A DNA stretch of 64,000 nucleotides from Shinella yambaruensis (GTDB taxonomy: Bacteria > Pseudomonadota > Alphaproteobacteria > Rhizobiales > Rhizobiaceae): assembly GCF_022899355.1 (NCBI RefSeq), contig NZ_JALJCK010000011.1, forward strand, positions 62,001 through 126,000, read 5' to 3'. How positions within the stretch are numbered: position 1 is the stretch's first letter; every line of letters begins with the position of its first letter. Below the pieces are notes generated by a model that was given only the letters and a program-made list of their open reading frames with translations, ran no database searches and was not told where the DNA came from. Positions 17,588 through 26,576 of the stretch are shown here, in pieces. The position numbers were made by a program, and so were the translations under genes.

Positions 17588-18349
17588 ATGGCTGCGCAAG
17601 ACTCCCATCGTCCTCTTGAGGGCAAGGTGGCCGTCGTTGTCGGAGGCTCCGGCGGTATCGGTCGCGAGACCTGCCGGATGCTTGCCGCCGCCGGTGCCAC
17701 CGTCGTCGTCGGCTACCGTTCGGGCAGGCAGAAGGCGGCGGAGATCGTCGGCGAGCTTGCCGGCGAAGGCCATGTCGCGCTGCCGGTCTCCATCGAGGAG
17801 ACCGCGACGATCGAGGCGTTCCGGGATGGAGTGCTGGAAACGCTCGGCCGCGTGGACATCCTGGTCAATACGGCAGGCGTCACCGAACCGGTGGCGCATG
17901 GCGACCTCGATGCCCTGACCGACGCGATGATCGACCGCATCTTCATCAACAACTGGCGCGGTGTCTTCGCCACGATCCGCGCCTTCGCGCCGGCGCTGAA
18001 AGCAAGTGGCGACGGCCTGATCGTCAACGTCTCGTCGATCGCCGCCTTCACCGGCATCGGCTCGAATGTCGCCTATTGCGGCGCCAAGGCGGGCCTCGAC
18101 ATCATGGCGAATTCGCTCGGCCGGGCGCTCGCCCCCGAGATCCGCGTCATGGTGGTCTCGCCCGGGGCCGTCGACACGCAATTCGTGCCCGGCAGGGGCA
18201 AGGAATTTGCCGACAAGGTCGCCGCGACCACCCCGCTCAAGCGGATTACCAGCCCGCTGGACGTCGCCGAGGCGATCGTTTCCTGCGCCACGCACCTGAA
18301 GTTCTCGACCGGCAGCCGGATCGTCGTCGATGGAGGAAGGCACCTGTAA
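17588..18349 (+). CDS. SDR-family NAD(P)-dependent oxidoreductase
   Basis: A 253-residue SDR with cofactor loop VGGSGGIG, NTAGVTEP, catalytic Ser in VNVSSIAAF and YCGAK as the YxxxK pair. The C-terminus GSRIVVDGGRHL is standard. The gene sits between the dioxygenase and the beta-keto acid cleavage enzyme and shares its last stop base with the next start (TAATG). It may reduce or oxidise a ring-cleavage product or a hydroxyacyl intermediate. The substrate is unknown. Confidence 0.87.
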   Translation: MAAQDSHRPLEGKVAVVVGGSGGIGRETCRMLAAAGATVVVGYRSGRQKAAEIVGELAGEGHVALPVSIEETATIEAFRDGVLETLGRVDILVNTAGVTEPVAHGDLDALTDAMIDRIFINNWRGVFATIRAFAPALKASGDGLIVNVSSIAAFTGIGSNVAYCGAKAGLDIMANSLGRALAPEIRVMVVSPGAVDTQFVPGRGKEFADKVAATTPLKRITSPLDVAEAIVSCATHLKFSTGSRIVVDGGRHL

Positions 18350-19227
18350 TGCAGCCGAAAGTCATCATCACCTGCGCCGTGACCGGCAACCTGACGACGC
18401 GGGAGAACCATCCCGGCCTGCCGGTGACGCCGGAAGAGATCGCCGATGCCTGCCTCGAGGCGGCGGATGCCGGGGCCGCGATCGCCCACATCCATGTGCG
18501 CGATCCCGAAACGGCGAAACCGTCGATGGAGCTGAAGCACTATCGCGAGGTGGTCGAAAGGATCAGGGCGAAGAACAGTGCCCTGATCCTCAACGTGACC
18601 ACGGGACCGGGAGGACGCTATCACCCGAGCGATGAAAACCCAGCGGTGGCCGGCCCGCGCACGACGCTGATGCGGCCGGAAAAGCGCGTCGAGCACATCA
18701 CCGCGCTGAAGCCCGACATCGCCACGCTCGACCTCAACACCATGACCTTCGGCAACGAGGTGGTGATCAACACCCCCGGCAATGTGAAGATCATGGCCGA
18801 CCTCATCAACGAGGCCGGCTCCAAGCCGGAGCTCGAGGTCTTCGATACCGGCCATATCGTGCTCGCGCAGGACCTGATGAAGGCGGGCGTGCTGAAATCA
18901 CCGGCGATGTTCACCATCGTCACCGGAGTCAAATACGGCTTTCCCTCCACCACCGACGTCATGGCCACCGCCGCGCGCATGCTGCCGCGCGATGCCGTGT
19001 GGACGGGCTTCGGTATCGGCCGGATGTCGTTCCCGATGGCGATGCAGGCCTATCTGCTCGGCGGGCATGTCCGCGTCGGCCTCGAGGACAATTCCTACAT
19101 CGCCAAGGGCGTGCTGGCGAAGGGAAACGGCGAGCTCGTGGAGCGCGCCCGCGATCTCATCGAGAAACTCGGCGGGCAGATTGCCGGTCCGTCGGAGGCC
19201 AGGGAAATCTTGGGGCTTGCGGCCTGA
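18349..19227 (+). CDS. Beta-keto acid cleavage enzyme (BKACE, formerly DUF849)
   Basis: A 292-residue TIM-barrel protein of the Kce/BKACE family. PKVIITCAVTGNLTTRENHPGLPVTPEEIADACLEAADAGAAIAHIHVRDPET is the diagnostic N-terminus, with the zinc ligands HxH at about 47 and 49. TGPGGRY and GLEDNSYIAKG (with the third acidic ligand) are also conserved. Family enzymes condense a 3-keto acid with acetyl-CoA and yield acetoacetate plus a new CoA ester. In this operon it could process a beta-keto acid formed after ring cleavage, linking to the acyl-CoA dehydrogenase encoded downstream (inference). Confidence 0.9.
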   Translation: MQPKVIITCAVTGNLTTRENHPGLPVTPEEIADACLEAADAGAAIAHIHVRDPETAKPSMELKHYREVVERIRAKNSALILNVTTGPGGRYHPSDENPAVAGPRTTLMRPEKRVEHITALKPDIATLDLNTMTFGNEVVINTPGNVKIMADLINEAGSKPELEVFDTGHIVLAQDLMKAGVLKSPAMFTIVTGVKYGFPSTTDVMATAARMLPRDAVWTGFGIGRMSFPMAMQAYLLGGHVRVGLEDNSYIAKGVLAKGNGELVERARDLIEKLGGQIAGPSEAREILGLAA

Positions 19228-19258
19228 GCGGCGCAGCTGGAGCAAAGGAGACGAAGAC

Positions 19259-20263
19259 ATGAACATTCAAGCAAGCGCCAAAGCCGGCAATGCCCTCAGG
19301 GTTTCCCAGAAGTCGCCGGATCTCGACAACCTTCTGATCGACGTCGTCGAGGTGGCCGTACCGCGCCCCGGCCCCGGCCAGGTGCTGGTCGAGATCGTGG
19401 CGGCGGGGGTCAATCCCAGCGACGTCAAGGCCTCGCTCGGCCACATGCCGCATGCCGTCTGGCCGCGCATACCGGGCCGCGACTTCGGCGGCATCGTGCG
19501 CGAGGGACCGTCGCAGATGATCGGCATGGAGGTCTGGGGCGGCGGCGGCGAACTCGGCATCAGCCAGGACGGCAGCCACGGCAAATGGATGGTGCTCGAC
19601 CAGAAGGCGGTGCGCGCCAAGCCGAAGAATTTCTCGATGGAGGAGGCCGGCTCGGTCGGCGTGCCGTTCATCACCGCCTATGAGGGCCTGCGCGAGGCGG
19701 GCGGCGCCCAGCCGACCGACGTCGTTCTCGTCTGCGGCGGAAACGGCAAGGTCGGGCAGGCGGCGATCCAGCTCGCCACCATGGCCGGGGCGAAGGTCTT
19801 CGCCGTCGAATACAACGCGCAGCCCTTGATGGGCCACGCCAACGGCCCGGTCACGATGCTGAACAGCGCCGTCGACGACGTCGCTGCCATCGTTCGCGAC
19901 ATGACGGGCGGCCATGGCGCCGATATCGTCTTCAACACCGTGGGCAGCCCCTATTTCGAGATCGCCAACAAGGCAATGGCCAAGCAGGCGCGGCAGATCT
20001 TCATCTCGACCTTCGACCGCGCCGTGCCCTTCGACATCTTCAACTTCTTCCGCGGCCGCCACAAATATATCGGCATCGACACGCTGGCGCTGTCCTCCGT
20101 CGATGGCGCGCGGATCTTCGACAGGCTGAAGCTGAAGTTCGAGGAGGGCCTGCTCAAGCCGTTCCCGATCAACCCCGACTGCTGCTACGACCTCAAGGAC
20201 GCTGCGAAGGCCTATGCCTCGGTGCTGCGTGGAACGCCCGAGCGGGTGCTGCTCAAGCCGTAA
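19259..20263 (+). CDS. Zinc-independent medium-chain dehydrogenase (quinone oxidoreductase-like)
   Basis: A 334-residue MDR protein. The N-terminal GroES-like domain contains GVNPSDVKASLGHMPHAVWPRIPGRDFGGIV. The usual zinc-ligand Cys of alcohol dehydrogenases is absent (NPSD instead), and no four-Cys structural lobe is seen, so it belongs to the quinone-oxidoreductase/enoyl-reductase side of the family. VLVCGGNGKVGQAAIQLATMAGAKV is the cofactor fold. The frame is open upstream, but the ATG at 19259 follows AAAGGAGACG. It probably reduces a double bond in a pathway intermediate (inference). Confidence 0.85.
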   Translation: MNIQASAKAGNALRVSQKSPDLDNLLIDVVEVAVPRPGPGQVLVEIVAAGVNPSDVKASLGHMPHAVWPRIPGRDFGGIVREGPSQMIGMEVWGGGGELGISQDGSHGKWMVLDQKAVRAKPKNFSMEEAGSVGVPFITAYEGLREAGGAQPTDVVLVCGGNGKVGQAAIQLATMAGAKVFAVEYNAQPLMGHANGPVTMLNSAVDDVAAIVRDMTGGHGADIVFNTVGSPYFEIANKAMAKQARQIFISTFDRAVPFDIFNFFRGRHKYIGIDTLALSSVDGARIFDRLKLKFEEGLLKPFPINPDCCYDLKDAAKAYASVLRGTPERVLLKP

Positions 20264-20272
20264 GGAGGCACC

Positions 20273-20605
20273 ATGCAGGTCACCCGCTACAGCGAGGCGA
20301 AGCCTTACGAGGCTCCCGAACATTACGACATGCGCTGTCTGCGCCTGCAGGGCAAGGAGGCGACGGCGACGGATACGATCTGGATCGGCCTGTCGCATCT
20401 CCTGCCGGGCGGGCGCACATCGCTCAAGGGGGCGGCGGTGGAGAAGATCTACATCGTCGTTGCCGGCGAAGTCACAGTTGAAACCGTCGATGCCGCCGTC
20501 ACGCTTGGTGTGCTCGACAGTTGCCGGCTGGCGCCGGGCGAGGCGCGCGCGCTGGTCAACCGTACCAACGCGCCGGCATCGATCCTGCTCGCGATGCCGA
20601 CCTGA
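20273..20605 (+). CDS. Small cupin-domain protein
   Basis: A 110-residue single-domain protein. GLSHLLPGGRTSLKGAAVEKIYIVVAGEVTVET is the first cupin motif, though with fewer His ligands than usual (the GX5HXH pattern is reduced to a Lys/Glu form), and LAPGEARALVNRTNAPASILLAMPT is the second. Loss of the metal-binding His suggests a binding or non-metal isomerase role rather than a dioxygenase. It begins nine bases after the MDR gene. Its function in the pathway is unknown. Confidence 0.7.
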   Translation: MQVTRYSEAKPYEAPEHYDMRCLRLQGKEATATDTIWIGLSHLLPGGRTSLKGAAVEKIYIVVAGEVTVETVDAAVTLGVLDSCRLAPGEARALVNRTNAPASILLAMPT

Positions 20606-20737
20606 AACCGAACGAACGGCAAAACCTGTCGTGCGGAGCGGAAAGACATCGGTCGAGGGCGGAATCCTGTCCGCGTGAATCCAGGCGTTTGATCCCTGAC
20701 GATGGGACATATCCGGCACCGCTGGAAGGACAAGAGA

Positions 20738-21790
20738 ATGAGCGAGACGGAAAACAGGTTGCTGAGCGTGGTGGAACACTGGCTGCCGCGCATGGAGGTC
20801 GCCGGCATCCCTTCGGCGACGGCGAAGGCCGTGATCGACAGTGCCGGTGTCTGGGAGAACTGGCTTGCGGCCTGGAGCGCCGAAGGCGACCGCCATGCCG
20901 GGATGGGCGAGGCGGCCCTTGCGCGGGGCCGCAGGGTCACCGCCGGCGAGGCATTTGCCCGCGCCAGCCTGTTCTACCACTTCGGCCAGTTCATGGCTTT
21001 CGACGACCTTGACGCGAAGGAGCGCGTCGCGGCGCTGAAGGTGGCAGCGTTCCGCAAGGCCGCGCCGCTGCTGGAGCAGCCCGGCGAACCGGTCGAGGTG
21101 CCGTTCGAAGGCGGCGTGCTGCGCGGCTATCTCCGCCGGCCGGCGGGGCAGGAGCCGCATCCGCTGGCGCTCATCATCCCCGGCTCGGATTCCACCAAGG
21201 AGGAGTTTCCGGCGTTCGAACGGCATTTTCTCCTGCGCGGCATGGCGACGCTGTCGCTCGACGGTCCGGGACAGGGCGAGGGCCGGTCGCACGGCCACCT
21301 GCGGGCCGACGTCGCGCCAGCCGTCGCCGCGGCGATAAAGGCGGTCGAGGACCGGCCCGGCCTTACGGGCGCTGTCGGCCTCGTCGGCATGGCATTCGGT
21401 GGTTTCCTGGCGCTCCGGGCGGCGGCGGCGCTGGAAGGGCTCGCCGCCGTCGTCTCCATCAACGGCTTTTATGATCTCGGGGCGCTCTGGCCGAGCTTGC
21501 CGAAGGTCTACCAGGACAACATCACCTTCGCGCTGGGTGGTGACGACGTCGTCGAAAGCGCCCGTCGTTTCACCCTGGCGGATATCGAGGGGCCGGCGGT
21601 GCCGGCGCTCGTCCTGCATGGCGGCCGCGACAGGATCTTTCCGCCGTCGGAAGCGCAGAAATGCGCCGATATCTGCCGGGCCGGCGCGGAACTGCATGTC
21701 TTTCCCACCGGAAACCACGTCTGCAACAACATTCCCTGGATGTACCGGCCGCTCGTCGCCGACTGGCTGGCGGAACGGTTGAAGGCGTAG
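20738..21790 (+). CDS. Alpha/beta-hydrolase of the DHPON-hydrolase/FrsA-like type, nucleophile Ser replaced by Ala
   Basis: A 350-residue alpha/beta-hydrolase with an N-terminal helical lid of about 110 residues. IIPGSDSTKEEF (about 146-157) is the oxyanion-region motif of the 2,6-dihydroxypseudooxynicotine hydrolase and FrsA-like group. The nucleophile elbow reads GLVGMAFGGF, so position 219 is Ala (codon GCA, 21392-21394) where Ser is expected. The acid Asp298 (HGGRDRIF) and His327 (GNHVCNN) are retained. Either the enzyme works without a covalent Ser intermediate, as in cofactor-independent C-C cleavage or decarboxylation, or it is inactive. An ATG at 20738 after ACAAGAGA is the likely start. 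Its place in the operon suggests C-C bond cleavage of a pathway intermediate. Confidence 0.8.
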   Translation: MSETENRLLSVVEHWLPRMEVAGIPSATAKAVIDSAGVWENWLAAWSAEGDRHAGMGEAALARGRRVTAGEAFARASLFYHFGQFMAFDDLDAKERVAALKVAAFRKAAPLLEQPGEPVEVPFEGGVLRGYLRRPAGQEPHPLALIIPGSDSTKEEFPAFERHFLLRGMATLSLDGPGQGEGRSHGHLRADVAPAVAAAIKAVEDRPGLTGAVGLVGMAFGGFLALRAAAALEGLAAVVSINGFYDLGALWPSLPKVYQDNITFALGGDDVVESARRFTLADIEGPAVPALVLHGGRDRIFPPSEAQKCADICRAGAELHVFPTGNHVCNNIPWMYRPLVADWLAERLKA

Positions 21791-21848
21791 CGCAGCGGGG
21801 CAATGGAGCCGGATGGCAGGTCGTTCGGGCTGGTGTGAAACAGGAAAA

Positions 21849-21875
21849 GTCCACCCGAAACTGGACGATTGTCCA
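21849..21875. repeat. Three inverted GTCCA/TGGAC half-sites before the acyl-CoA dehydrogenase gene
   Basis: GTCCA (21849-21853), TGGAC (21862-21866) and GTCCA (21871-21875) alternate in orientation. The last two form TGGAC-GATT-GTCCA. They lie in the largest gap inside the catabolic operon (21791-21981) and could be an operator for an internal promoter or a small RNA hairpin. Neither is proven. Confidence 0.4.
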
Positions 21876-21981
21876 CCACAAGCGGACGCCGGCACCTGAT
21901 CCGATATCCCGGGTGCTGATACCAATTGCGGCACAGCGGAAGGCCAAGCAGCCGACTGCTTTGCACTCAAGGGGAGCGAAG

Positions 21982-23226
21982 ATGATTCACGCCGATGACG
22001 GGATCTTGTCCCAGGAACAACGCCTGATGCGTGACAGCTGCCGATCGTTTGTCGACGATGTGGTGACGCCGTTCATCCGGTCGAACTGGCAGCGCGAATG
22101 GGACATGAGCCCGGGCGAACGGTTGCCGGGCGCGATCCTCGAAGGCGCCGAGGCTATCGGCATCCGCACCCTCGGCGTGCCGGAGGAATTCGGCGGGATC
22201 GATCTCGAGCGGGAGACCGAGGTGCGCACCTTCGCCCTGATCGCCGAGGAGATCGCCCGTGGCGATTCAGGCCTTGCCGACAAGCTGGTACAGAACTGGA
22301 AGGTCTCGATCGTCATCCGCCAGTTCGCGGCGAAACACCTGCAGGAAAAGTGGTTCCCGCGCCTGCTGGAGGACCCGAAGTTCCTCCTGGCGCACTGCCT
22401 CACCGAGCCGAGGGGCGCCTCCGACCGCTGGCTGCCCTACAACGTCCCGGAAGCCTCCATGCACACCAGGGCGGTGCCGGACGGCGACCATTGGGTCATC
22501 AATGGCCGCAAGCAGTTCATCTCGAATGGTTTCGACGCCAGCCTCTATGTCGTTTATGCCAATACCGATCCTTCCGTCGGCATGCTGCAGGGCACGTCGA
22601 GCTTCCTGGTTCCCCGCGAAACGCCGGGCCTGACCATCACCAAGTGCAACGAGACGATGGGCTGCCGCTTCATGAACAACGGCGAGCTGGTCTTCGAGGA
22701 TTGCCGCATCCCGGCCGACCACCTGCTCGTCAAAAGCACGGCGCTGGCCTCCGCCGGCCAGTATTTCCGCGCCGGCAAGATCATCCAGGCGGCCAAGAAC
22801 CTCGGTGTCGGCGTCGCCTGTTTCGAGCGCACGGCGGACTATGTCCAGAACTATGTCCAGGGCGGGCGCATCCTCATCAAGCACCAGGCCGTGGCGCTGC
22901 GGCTTGCCGACATGGCGACGCGCATCGAGGCCGTGCGCTCGCTGGTGGAGCGGGCGTCGAAGGCGGTGGACGAAGCGCATCCGGATGCCGACATCCTGTG
23001 CAACATGGCCAAGGTCTACGCGTCGGAGGAGATCATGAAGGTCGCGACCCATGCGCTGGAGCTTCACGGCGGCAACGGCGCGATGCTCGAATTCGGCATC
23101 GAGAAGCTGTTCCGCGATGCCGCGATCTTCCTGCACATGGATGCGACGGTCGACGTCAGCCGCATGAAGATCATCAAGAACATGTTCCCCGCCACCGCCG
23201 GCAAATATGCCGGCCCGGAAACCTGA
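21982..23226 (+). CDS. Acyl-CoA dehydrogenase family protein
   Basis: A 414-residue flavoprotein with the three-domain acyl-CoA dehydrogenase layout: N-terminal helices, [15 protein letters not shown] (flavin-binding loop), beta domain with [20 protein letters not shown], and C-terminal helices ending [42 protein letters not shown]. In most relatives the last segment reads IYEGT with the catalytic Glu. Here it is HMDAT, so Asp387 occupies the base position. The downstream EtfB and EtfA genes supply its electron acceptor. The ATG at 21982 follows AAGGGGAGCG. The substrate is presumably a CoA ester from the pathway. Confidence 0.88.
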   Translation: MIHADDGILSQEQRLMRDSCRSFVDDVVTPFIRSNWQREWDMSPGERLPGAILEGAEAIGIRTLGVPEEFGGIDLERETEVRTFALIAEEIARGDSGLADKLVQNWKVSIVIRQFAAKHLQEKWFPRLLEDPKFLLAHCLTEPRGASDRWLPYNVPEASMHTRAVPDGDHWVINGRKQFISNGFDASLYVVYANTDPSVGMLQGTSSFLVPRETPGLTITKCNETMGCRFMNNGELVFEDCRIPADHLLVKSTALASAGQYFRAGKIIQAAKNLGVGVACFERTADYVQNYVQGGRILIKHQAVALRLADMATRIEAVRSLVERASKAVDEAHPDADILCNMAKVYASEEIMKVATHALELHGGNGAMLEFGIEKLFRDAAIFLHMDATVDVSRMKIIKNMFPATAGKYAGPET

Positions 23227-23296
23227 AGCGAAGCGGGCGGGCGGACGGCAGGGCCGGAGGACCCTACCGCCTGTCCCGGTCAAGGGAGGAACACAG

Positions 23297-24049
23297 ATGA
23301 AGATACTGGTTGCGGTGAAGCGGGTTGCCGATCCCAATGTCAAGGTGCGTGCCCTGGCGGACGGTTCGGGTGTCGATCTTGCGAACATCAAGATGACGAT
23401 GAACCCGTTCGACGAGATCGCCGTCGAGGAGGCCGTCCGCCTGAAGGAGGTCGGGCGGGCGAATGAGATCGTCGTCGTGTCGATCGGCCCGGAAAAATCG
23501 GCCGAGACCCTGCGCACGGCCCTCGCGATGGGGGCGGATCGTGGCCTGCTGGTCCGCACGGATGCGGTTGTCGAGCCGCTTGCCGTCGCCAAGATCCTGA
23601 AGGCCGTCGCCGAGGCCGAAAGGCCCGACATCATCATCACCGGCAAGCAGGCGATCGACGACGACGCCAACCAGACCGGCCAGATGTTGTCGGCGTTGCT
23701 GGGGTGGGGGCAGGGGACGTTCGCCTCGAAGCTCGTCGTCGGCGACAAGGCGATCGAGGTCACCCGCGAGGTCGACGGCGGCCTGCAGACGGTCGGCCTG
23801 CCGCTTCCGGCGCTGGTCACCGCCGATCTCAGGCTGAACGAGCCGCGATACGCCTCGCTGCCCAACATCATGAAAGCAAAGAAGAAGCCGATCGATGAAC
23901 GGACGCCCGCCGACTACGGCGTAGCCGTCGAGCCGCGCCTGACGGTCGTGCGGGTGCACGAGCCGGCAACCCGCAAGGCCGGCATCAAGGTCGGCTCGGT
24001 GGGCGAACTTGTCGAGCGGTTGCGTATGGAAGCAGGAGTTCTCCGATGA
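23297..24049 (+). CDS. etfB: Electron transfer flavoprotein, beta subunit
   Basis: A 250-residue ETF beta subunit. [18 protein letters not shown] is the standard N-terminus, and [17 protein letters not shown] and [22 protein letters not shown] are the conserved nucleotide-binding and docking regions. [25 protein letters not shown] is the ETF-beta signature. The ATG at 23297 follows GGGAGGAACACAG. It overlaps the alpha-subunit gene by four bases. It is likely a dedicated copy serving the adjacent acyl-CoA dehydrogenase rather than the housekeeping ETF. Confidence 0.94.
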   Translation: MKILVAVKRVADPNVKVRALADGSGVDLANIKMTMNPFDEIAVEEAVRLKEVGRANEIVVVSIGPEKSAETLRTALAMGADRGLLVRTDAVVEPLAVAKILKAVAEAERPDIIITGKQAIDDDANQTGQMLSALLGWGQGTFASKLVVGDKAIEVTREVDGGLQTVGLPLPALVTADLRLNEPRYASLPNIMKAKKKPIDERTPADYGVAVEPRLTVVRVHEPATRKAGIKVGSVGELVERLRMEAGVLR

Positions 24050-24996
24050 CCATTCTCGTTCTGGCAGAGCATCAGGATACGCAGCTTGATGACGCCACCG
24101 CCAAGGCGATCTCCGCCGCCGGGCGGATCGGCGGCGAGGTCCACGTCCTTGTCGCGGGGTCCGGCTGCCAGGCGGCGGCCGAAGCGGCGGCGGGCCTTGC
24201 GGGCGTCGCCCGGGTCCTCCTCGCGGACGGCCCCTCCCTGTCGAACCGGCTCGCGGAGCCGGTGGCGGCCCTGATCGTCAGCCTTGCGGGCGGCTACGAC
24301 GCCGTCCTCGCACCCTCGACCACCAGCGGCAGGAACATCCTGCCGCGCGTCGCCGCGCTGCTCGACGTGATGCAGATATCCGACGTCGTCGCGATCGACG
24401 GGCCGGACCTGTTCCAGCGCCCGATCTATGCGGGCAACGTGATCCAGACCGTCCGGTCCACGGACGCGAAAAAGGTGCTGTCCGTTCGCGCATCCTCCTT
24501 CCCCGCCGCGTCCGTCGCGGCGGCGGCAGTGCCGGTCGAAGCCGTCGCCATCCCGGAAAACCCCGGCCGGTCGTCGTTCGTGCGGAGCGAGCTTTCGCGG
24601 TCCGAGCGTCCGGAACTGGCGGGCGCGCGGATCGTCGTGTCGGGCGGCCGGGCGCTGTCCTCCGCCGAAAACTTCGAGACCGTGCTGGCACCGCTGGCCG
24701 ATACGCTGGGTGCGGCGATCGGCGCGAGCCGCGCGGCCGTCGATGCCGGTTATGTCTCGAACGATCTCCAGGTCGGCCAGACGGGCAAGATCATTGCGCC
24801 CGACCTCTACATCGCCTGCGGCATTTCCGGTGCGATCCAGCATCTCGCGGGCATGAAGGATTCCAGGGTGATCGTCGCGATCAACAAGGATCCCGATGCA
24901 CCGATCTTCCAGGTCGCCGACTATGGTCTGGTTGCCGATCTGTTCGAAGCCGTGCCGGAATTTCATGCAGCGGTTGCCGAAGGCGCAAAAGCCTAG
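24046..24996 (+). CDS. etfA: Electron transfer flavoprotein, alpha subunit
   Basis: A 316-residue ETF alpha subunit. The C-terminal FAD domain is clear: [97 protein letters not shown]. It overlaps etfB (ATGA). With EtfB it passes electrons from the acyl-CoA dehydrogenase to ETF-quinone oxidoreductase, which is not encoded in this window. Confidence 0.94.
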   Translation: MTILVLAEHQDTQLDDATAKAISAAGRIGGEVHVLVAGSGCQAAAEAAAGLAGVARVLLADGPSLSNRLAEPVAALIVSLAGGYDAVLAPSTTSGRNILPRVAALLDVMQISDVVAIDGPDLFQRPIYAGNVIQTVRSTDAKKVLSVRASSFPAASVAAAAVPVEAVAIPENPGRSSFVRSELSRSERPELAGARIVVSGGRALSSAENFETVLAPLADTLGAAIGASRAAVDAGYVSNDLQVGQTGKIIAPDLYIACGISGAIQHLAGMKDSRVIVAINKDPDAPIFQVADYGLVADLFEAVPEFHAAVAEGAKA

Positions 24997-25044
24997 GTGA
25001 TCGGGAACCACGTCTCGCCAAACGACCGCAGGACAGGAGCGAAC

Positions 25045-26103
25045 ATGGCCAAGGGAAGGGGCAGGAAGACGGTGCCGCCGCATTCGGATCCGGACGAGAA
25101 TCCGGAAGATCGGACCGATGCCGTCCCCTTTCGCTCCTACGCGCTCGACAGGTCCGGCAGCCCGCGTTTCCACATCCGGCTGGTGGAGAACACCCAGCGG
25201 CTCTACCCCGCCCACAAGCATGATTATTTCCAGATCCTCTACTTCCTCTCGGATGCTCCGGCGATGCGGATCGGCCTGACCTCGCACAAGCCCAAGGCCG
25301 GCTCCATCTACTTCATTGCACCGATGGTGCCGCACCAGATCCGGTTCGACTATGCGACGCGCTGCATCGTCGCCTATTTCGATCTCGACTTCCTTCGCCC
25401 CAACATCACGCGGTCCTACCCCATGGCGGAGCTGGTGCGGCTGGCGCCGGAACTGACGCCCTTCGCCTGGCAGAACCATGTGAGTTTCGATCTCGACGCC
25501 GCGCAGAGCGAACGAACGGAGCGCGCGATCGCTTCGATGATCGAGCAGCACCGGTCCGAGCGTATCGGCGCGATGGAGATCGTTCGCGCCGAGCTGACGC
25601 TGATGCTGGCCACCCTGTGCCAGGACTACGAGGCCGAATTCGCGGAACTGTCGAGGACCCTGCCGGTGGTCGGCCGCGACAGCGGGCACATGCGCCGCAT
25701 CGCCGAGTTCATTGGTGAAAACTATACGCGCGGCCCGAGCCTCGATGAAGCGGCTGCGGCGGCGCGCCTTTCCAAGAGCCGGCTGTGTGCCCTGATCCGC
25801 CAGTATACCGGCACCAGCTTTCAGGTGCTGATCCGCGAAATGCGGATCGAGGATGCGCGGGAGCGCCTGGTTCTGACCGACGATACGATCGGCCAGATCG
25901 CCTACCGCGTCGGCTACAACGACGAGAAGTATTTCCTCCGGGCGTTCAAGAGTTCGGCGGGGATGACGCCGAGCGCCTACCGGCTGAAACGGGCCAAGGA
26001 AAACCTCGCCGCCTCCGTGCCCGAGCGACCCTTCTCGCCGCAGGCGGGTACCCGGCGTTCGGTTCCGACCTCTATCGACAGTGCCGCGAGGCGCAGACCA
26101 TGA
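25045..26103 (+). CDS. AraC-family transcriptional regulator with N-terminal cupin domain
   Basis: A 352-residue regulator. The N-terminal half has a cupin-type sensor (RLYPAHKHDYFQILYFLSD, and SIYFIAPMVPHQIRF). The C-terminal two-HTH AraC domain spans about 228-325, with LDEAAAAARLSKSRLCALIRQYTGTSFQVLIREMRIEDARERL and IGQIAYRVGYNDEKYFLRAFKSSAGMTPSAYR. The start at 25045 follows CAGGAGCG. It lies inside the operon and overlaps the following iron-sulfur subunit gene, so it is probably a second, substrate-responsive activator of the pathway. About 35 residues after the HTH are disordered in character. Confidence 0.9.
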   Translation: MAKGRGRKTVPPHSDPDENPEDRTDAVPFRSYALDRSGSPRFHIRLVENTQRLYPAHKHDYFQILYFLSDAPAMRIGLTSHKPKAGSIYFIAPMVPHQIRFDYATRCIVAYFDLDFLRPNITRSYPMAELVRLAPELTPFAWQNHVSFDLDAAQSERTERAIASMIEQHRSERIGAMEIVRAELTLMLATLCQDYEAEFAELSRTLPVVGRDSGHMRRIAEFIGENYTRGPSLDEAAAAARLSKSRLCALIRQYTGTSFQVLIREMRIEDARERLVLTDDTIGQIAYRVGYNDEKYFLRAFKSSAGMTPSAYRLKRAKENLAASVPERPFSPQAGTRRSVPTSIDSAARRRP

Positions 26104-26576
26104 GCTCTTCCATCTCATTCCAGCTCAACGGATCAATGGTGCGGGTGGATGAGGCTGGCGACGAGCCCCTTCTCTTCGTGCTGCGGAACCGGCTCGACCT
26201 CAAGGCGGCCCATTTCGGCTGTGGCCTGGAGCAGTGCGGCGCATGCGTGGTCAGCATCGACGGGCAGGCGCGCTACTCCTGCACGCTGCCGGTGTCTGCG
26301 TTGGCCGGGGCCGATGTGACGACCCCCGAGGGGCTGGGTGGCGATCCCGTCGGGATGGCGCTGCTCGAAGCGTTTGAGGCAGAGCAGGCCGGCCAGTGCG
26401 GCTATTGCATCTCCGGCATCCTGATGCGTGTCCACGCGCTGCTCAAGGCGCAATGCCGGCCGAGCCGTGAGGCGGTGGTTGCCGCGCTCGACAAGCATCT
26501 GTGCCGGTGCGGCGCGCATGGCAGCATCCTGCGGGCCGTCGAGCGCGCCGCGGCCCGTCTCGGCGGGGGAGCATGA
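26100..26576 (+). CDS. Molybdenum hydroxylase small subunit with two [2Fe-2S] clusters (IorA/NdhS-like)
   Basis: A 158-residue protein of the xanthine-oxidase small-subunit family. Plant-type cluster ligands are Cys41, Cys46, Cys49 and Cys61 (CGLEQCGACVVSIDGQARYSC). The second cluster uses Cys100, Cys103, Cys135 and Cys137 (QCGYC and CRC). Its length and layout match the two-subunit isoquinoline 1-oxidoreductase/nicotinate dehydrogenase type. It overlaps the AraC gene and the large-subunit gene. It transfers electrons from the molybdenum site to an external acceptor. Confidence 0.93.
   Translation: MSSSISFQLNGSMVRVDEAGDEPLLFVLRNRLDLKAAHFGCGLEQCGACVVSIDGQARYSCTLPVSALAGADVTTPEGLGGDPVGMALLEAFEAEQAGQCGYCISGILMRVHALLKAQCRPSREAVVAALDKHLCRCGAHGSILRAVERAAARLGGGA

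Noticed and set aside
19157-21970. A 937-codon minus-strand open frame across the MDR, cupin and hydrolase genes
   Set aside because: It spans three clear plus-strand genes and their ribosome sites, and shows only shadow-like composition.
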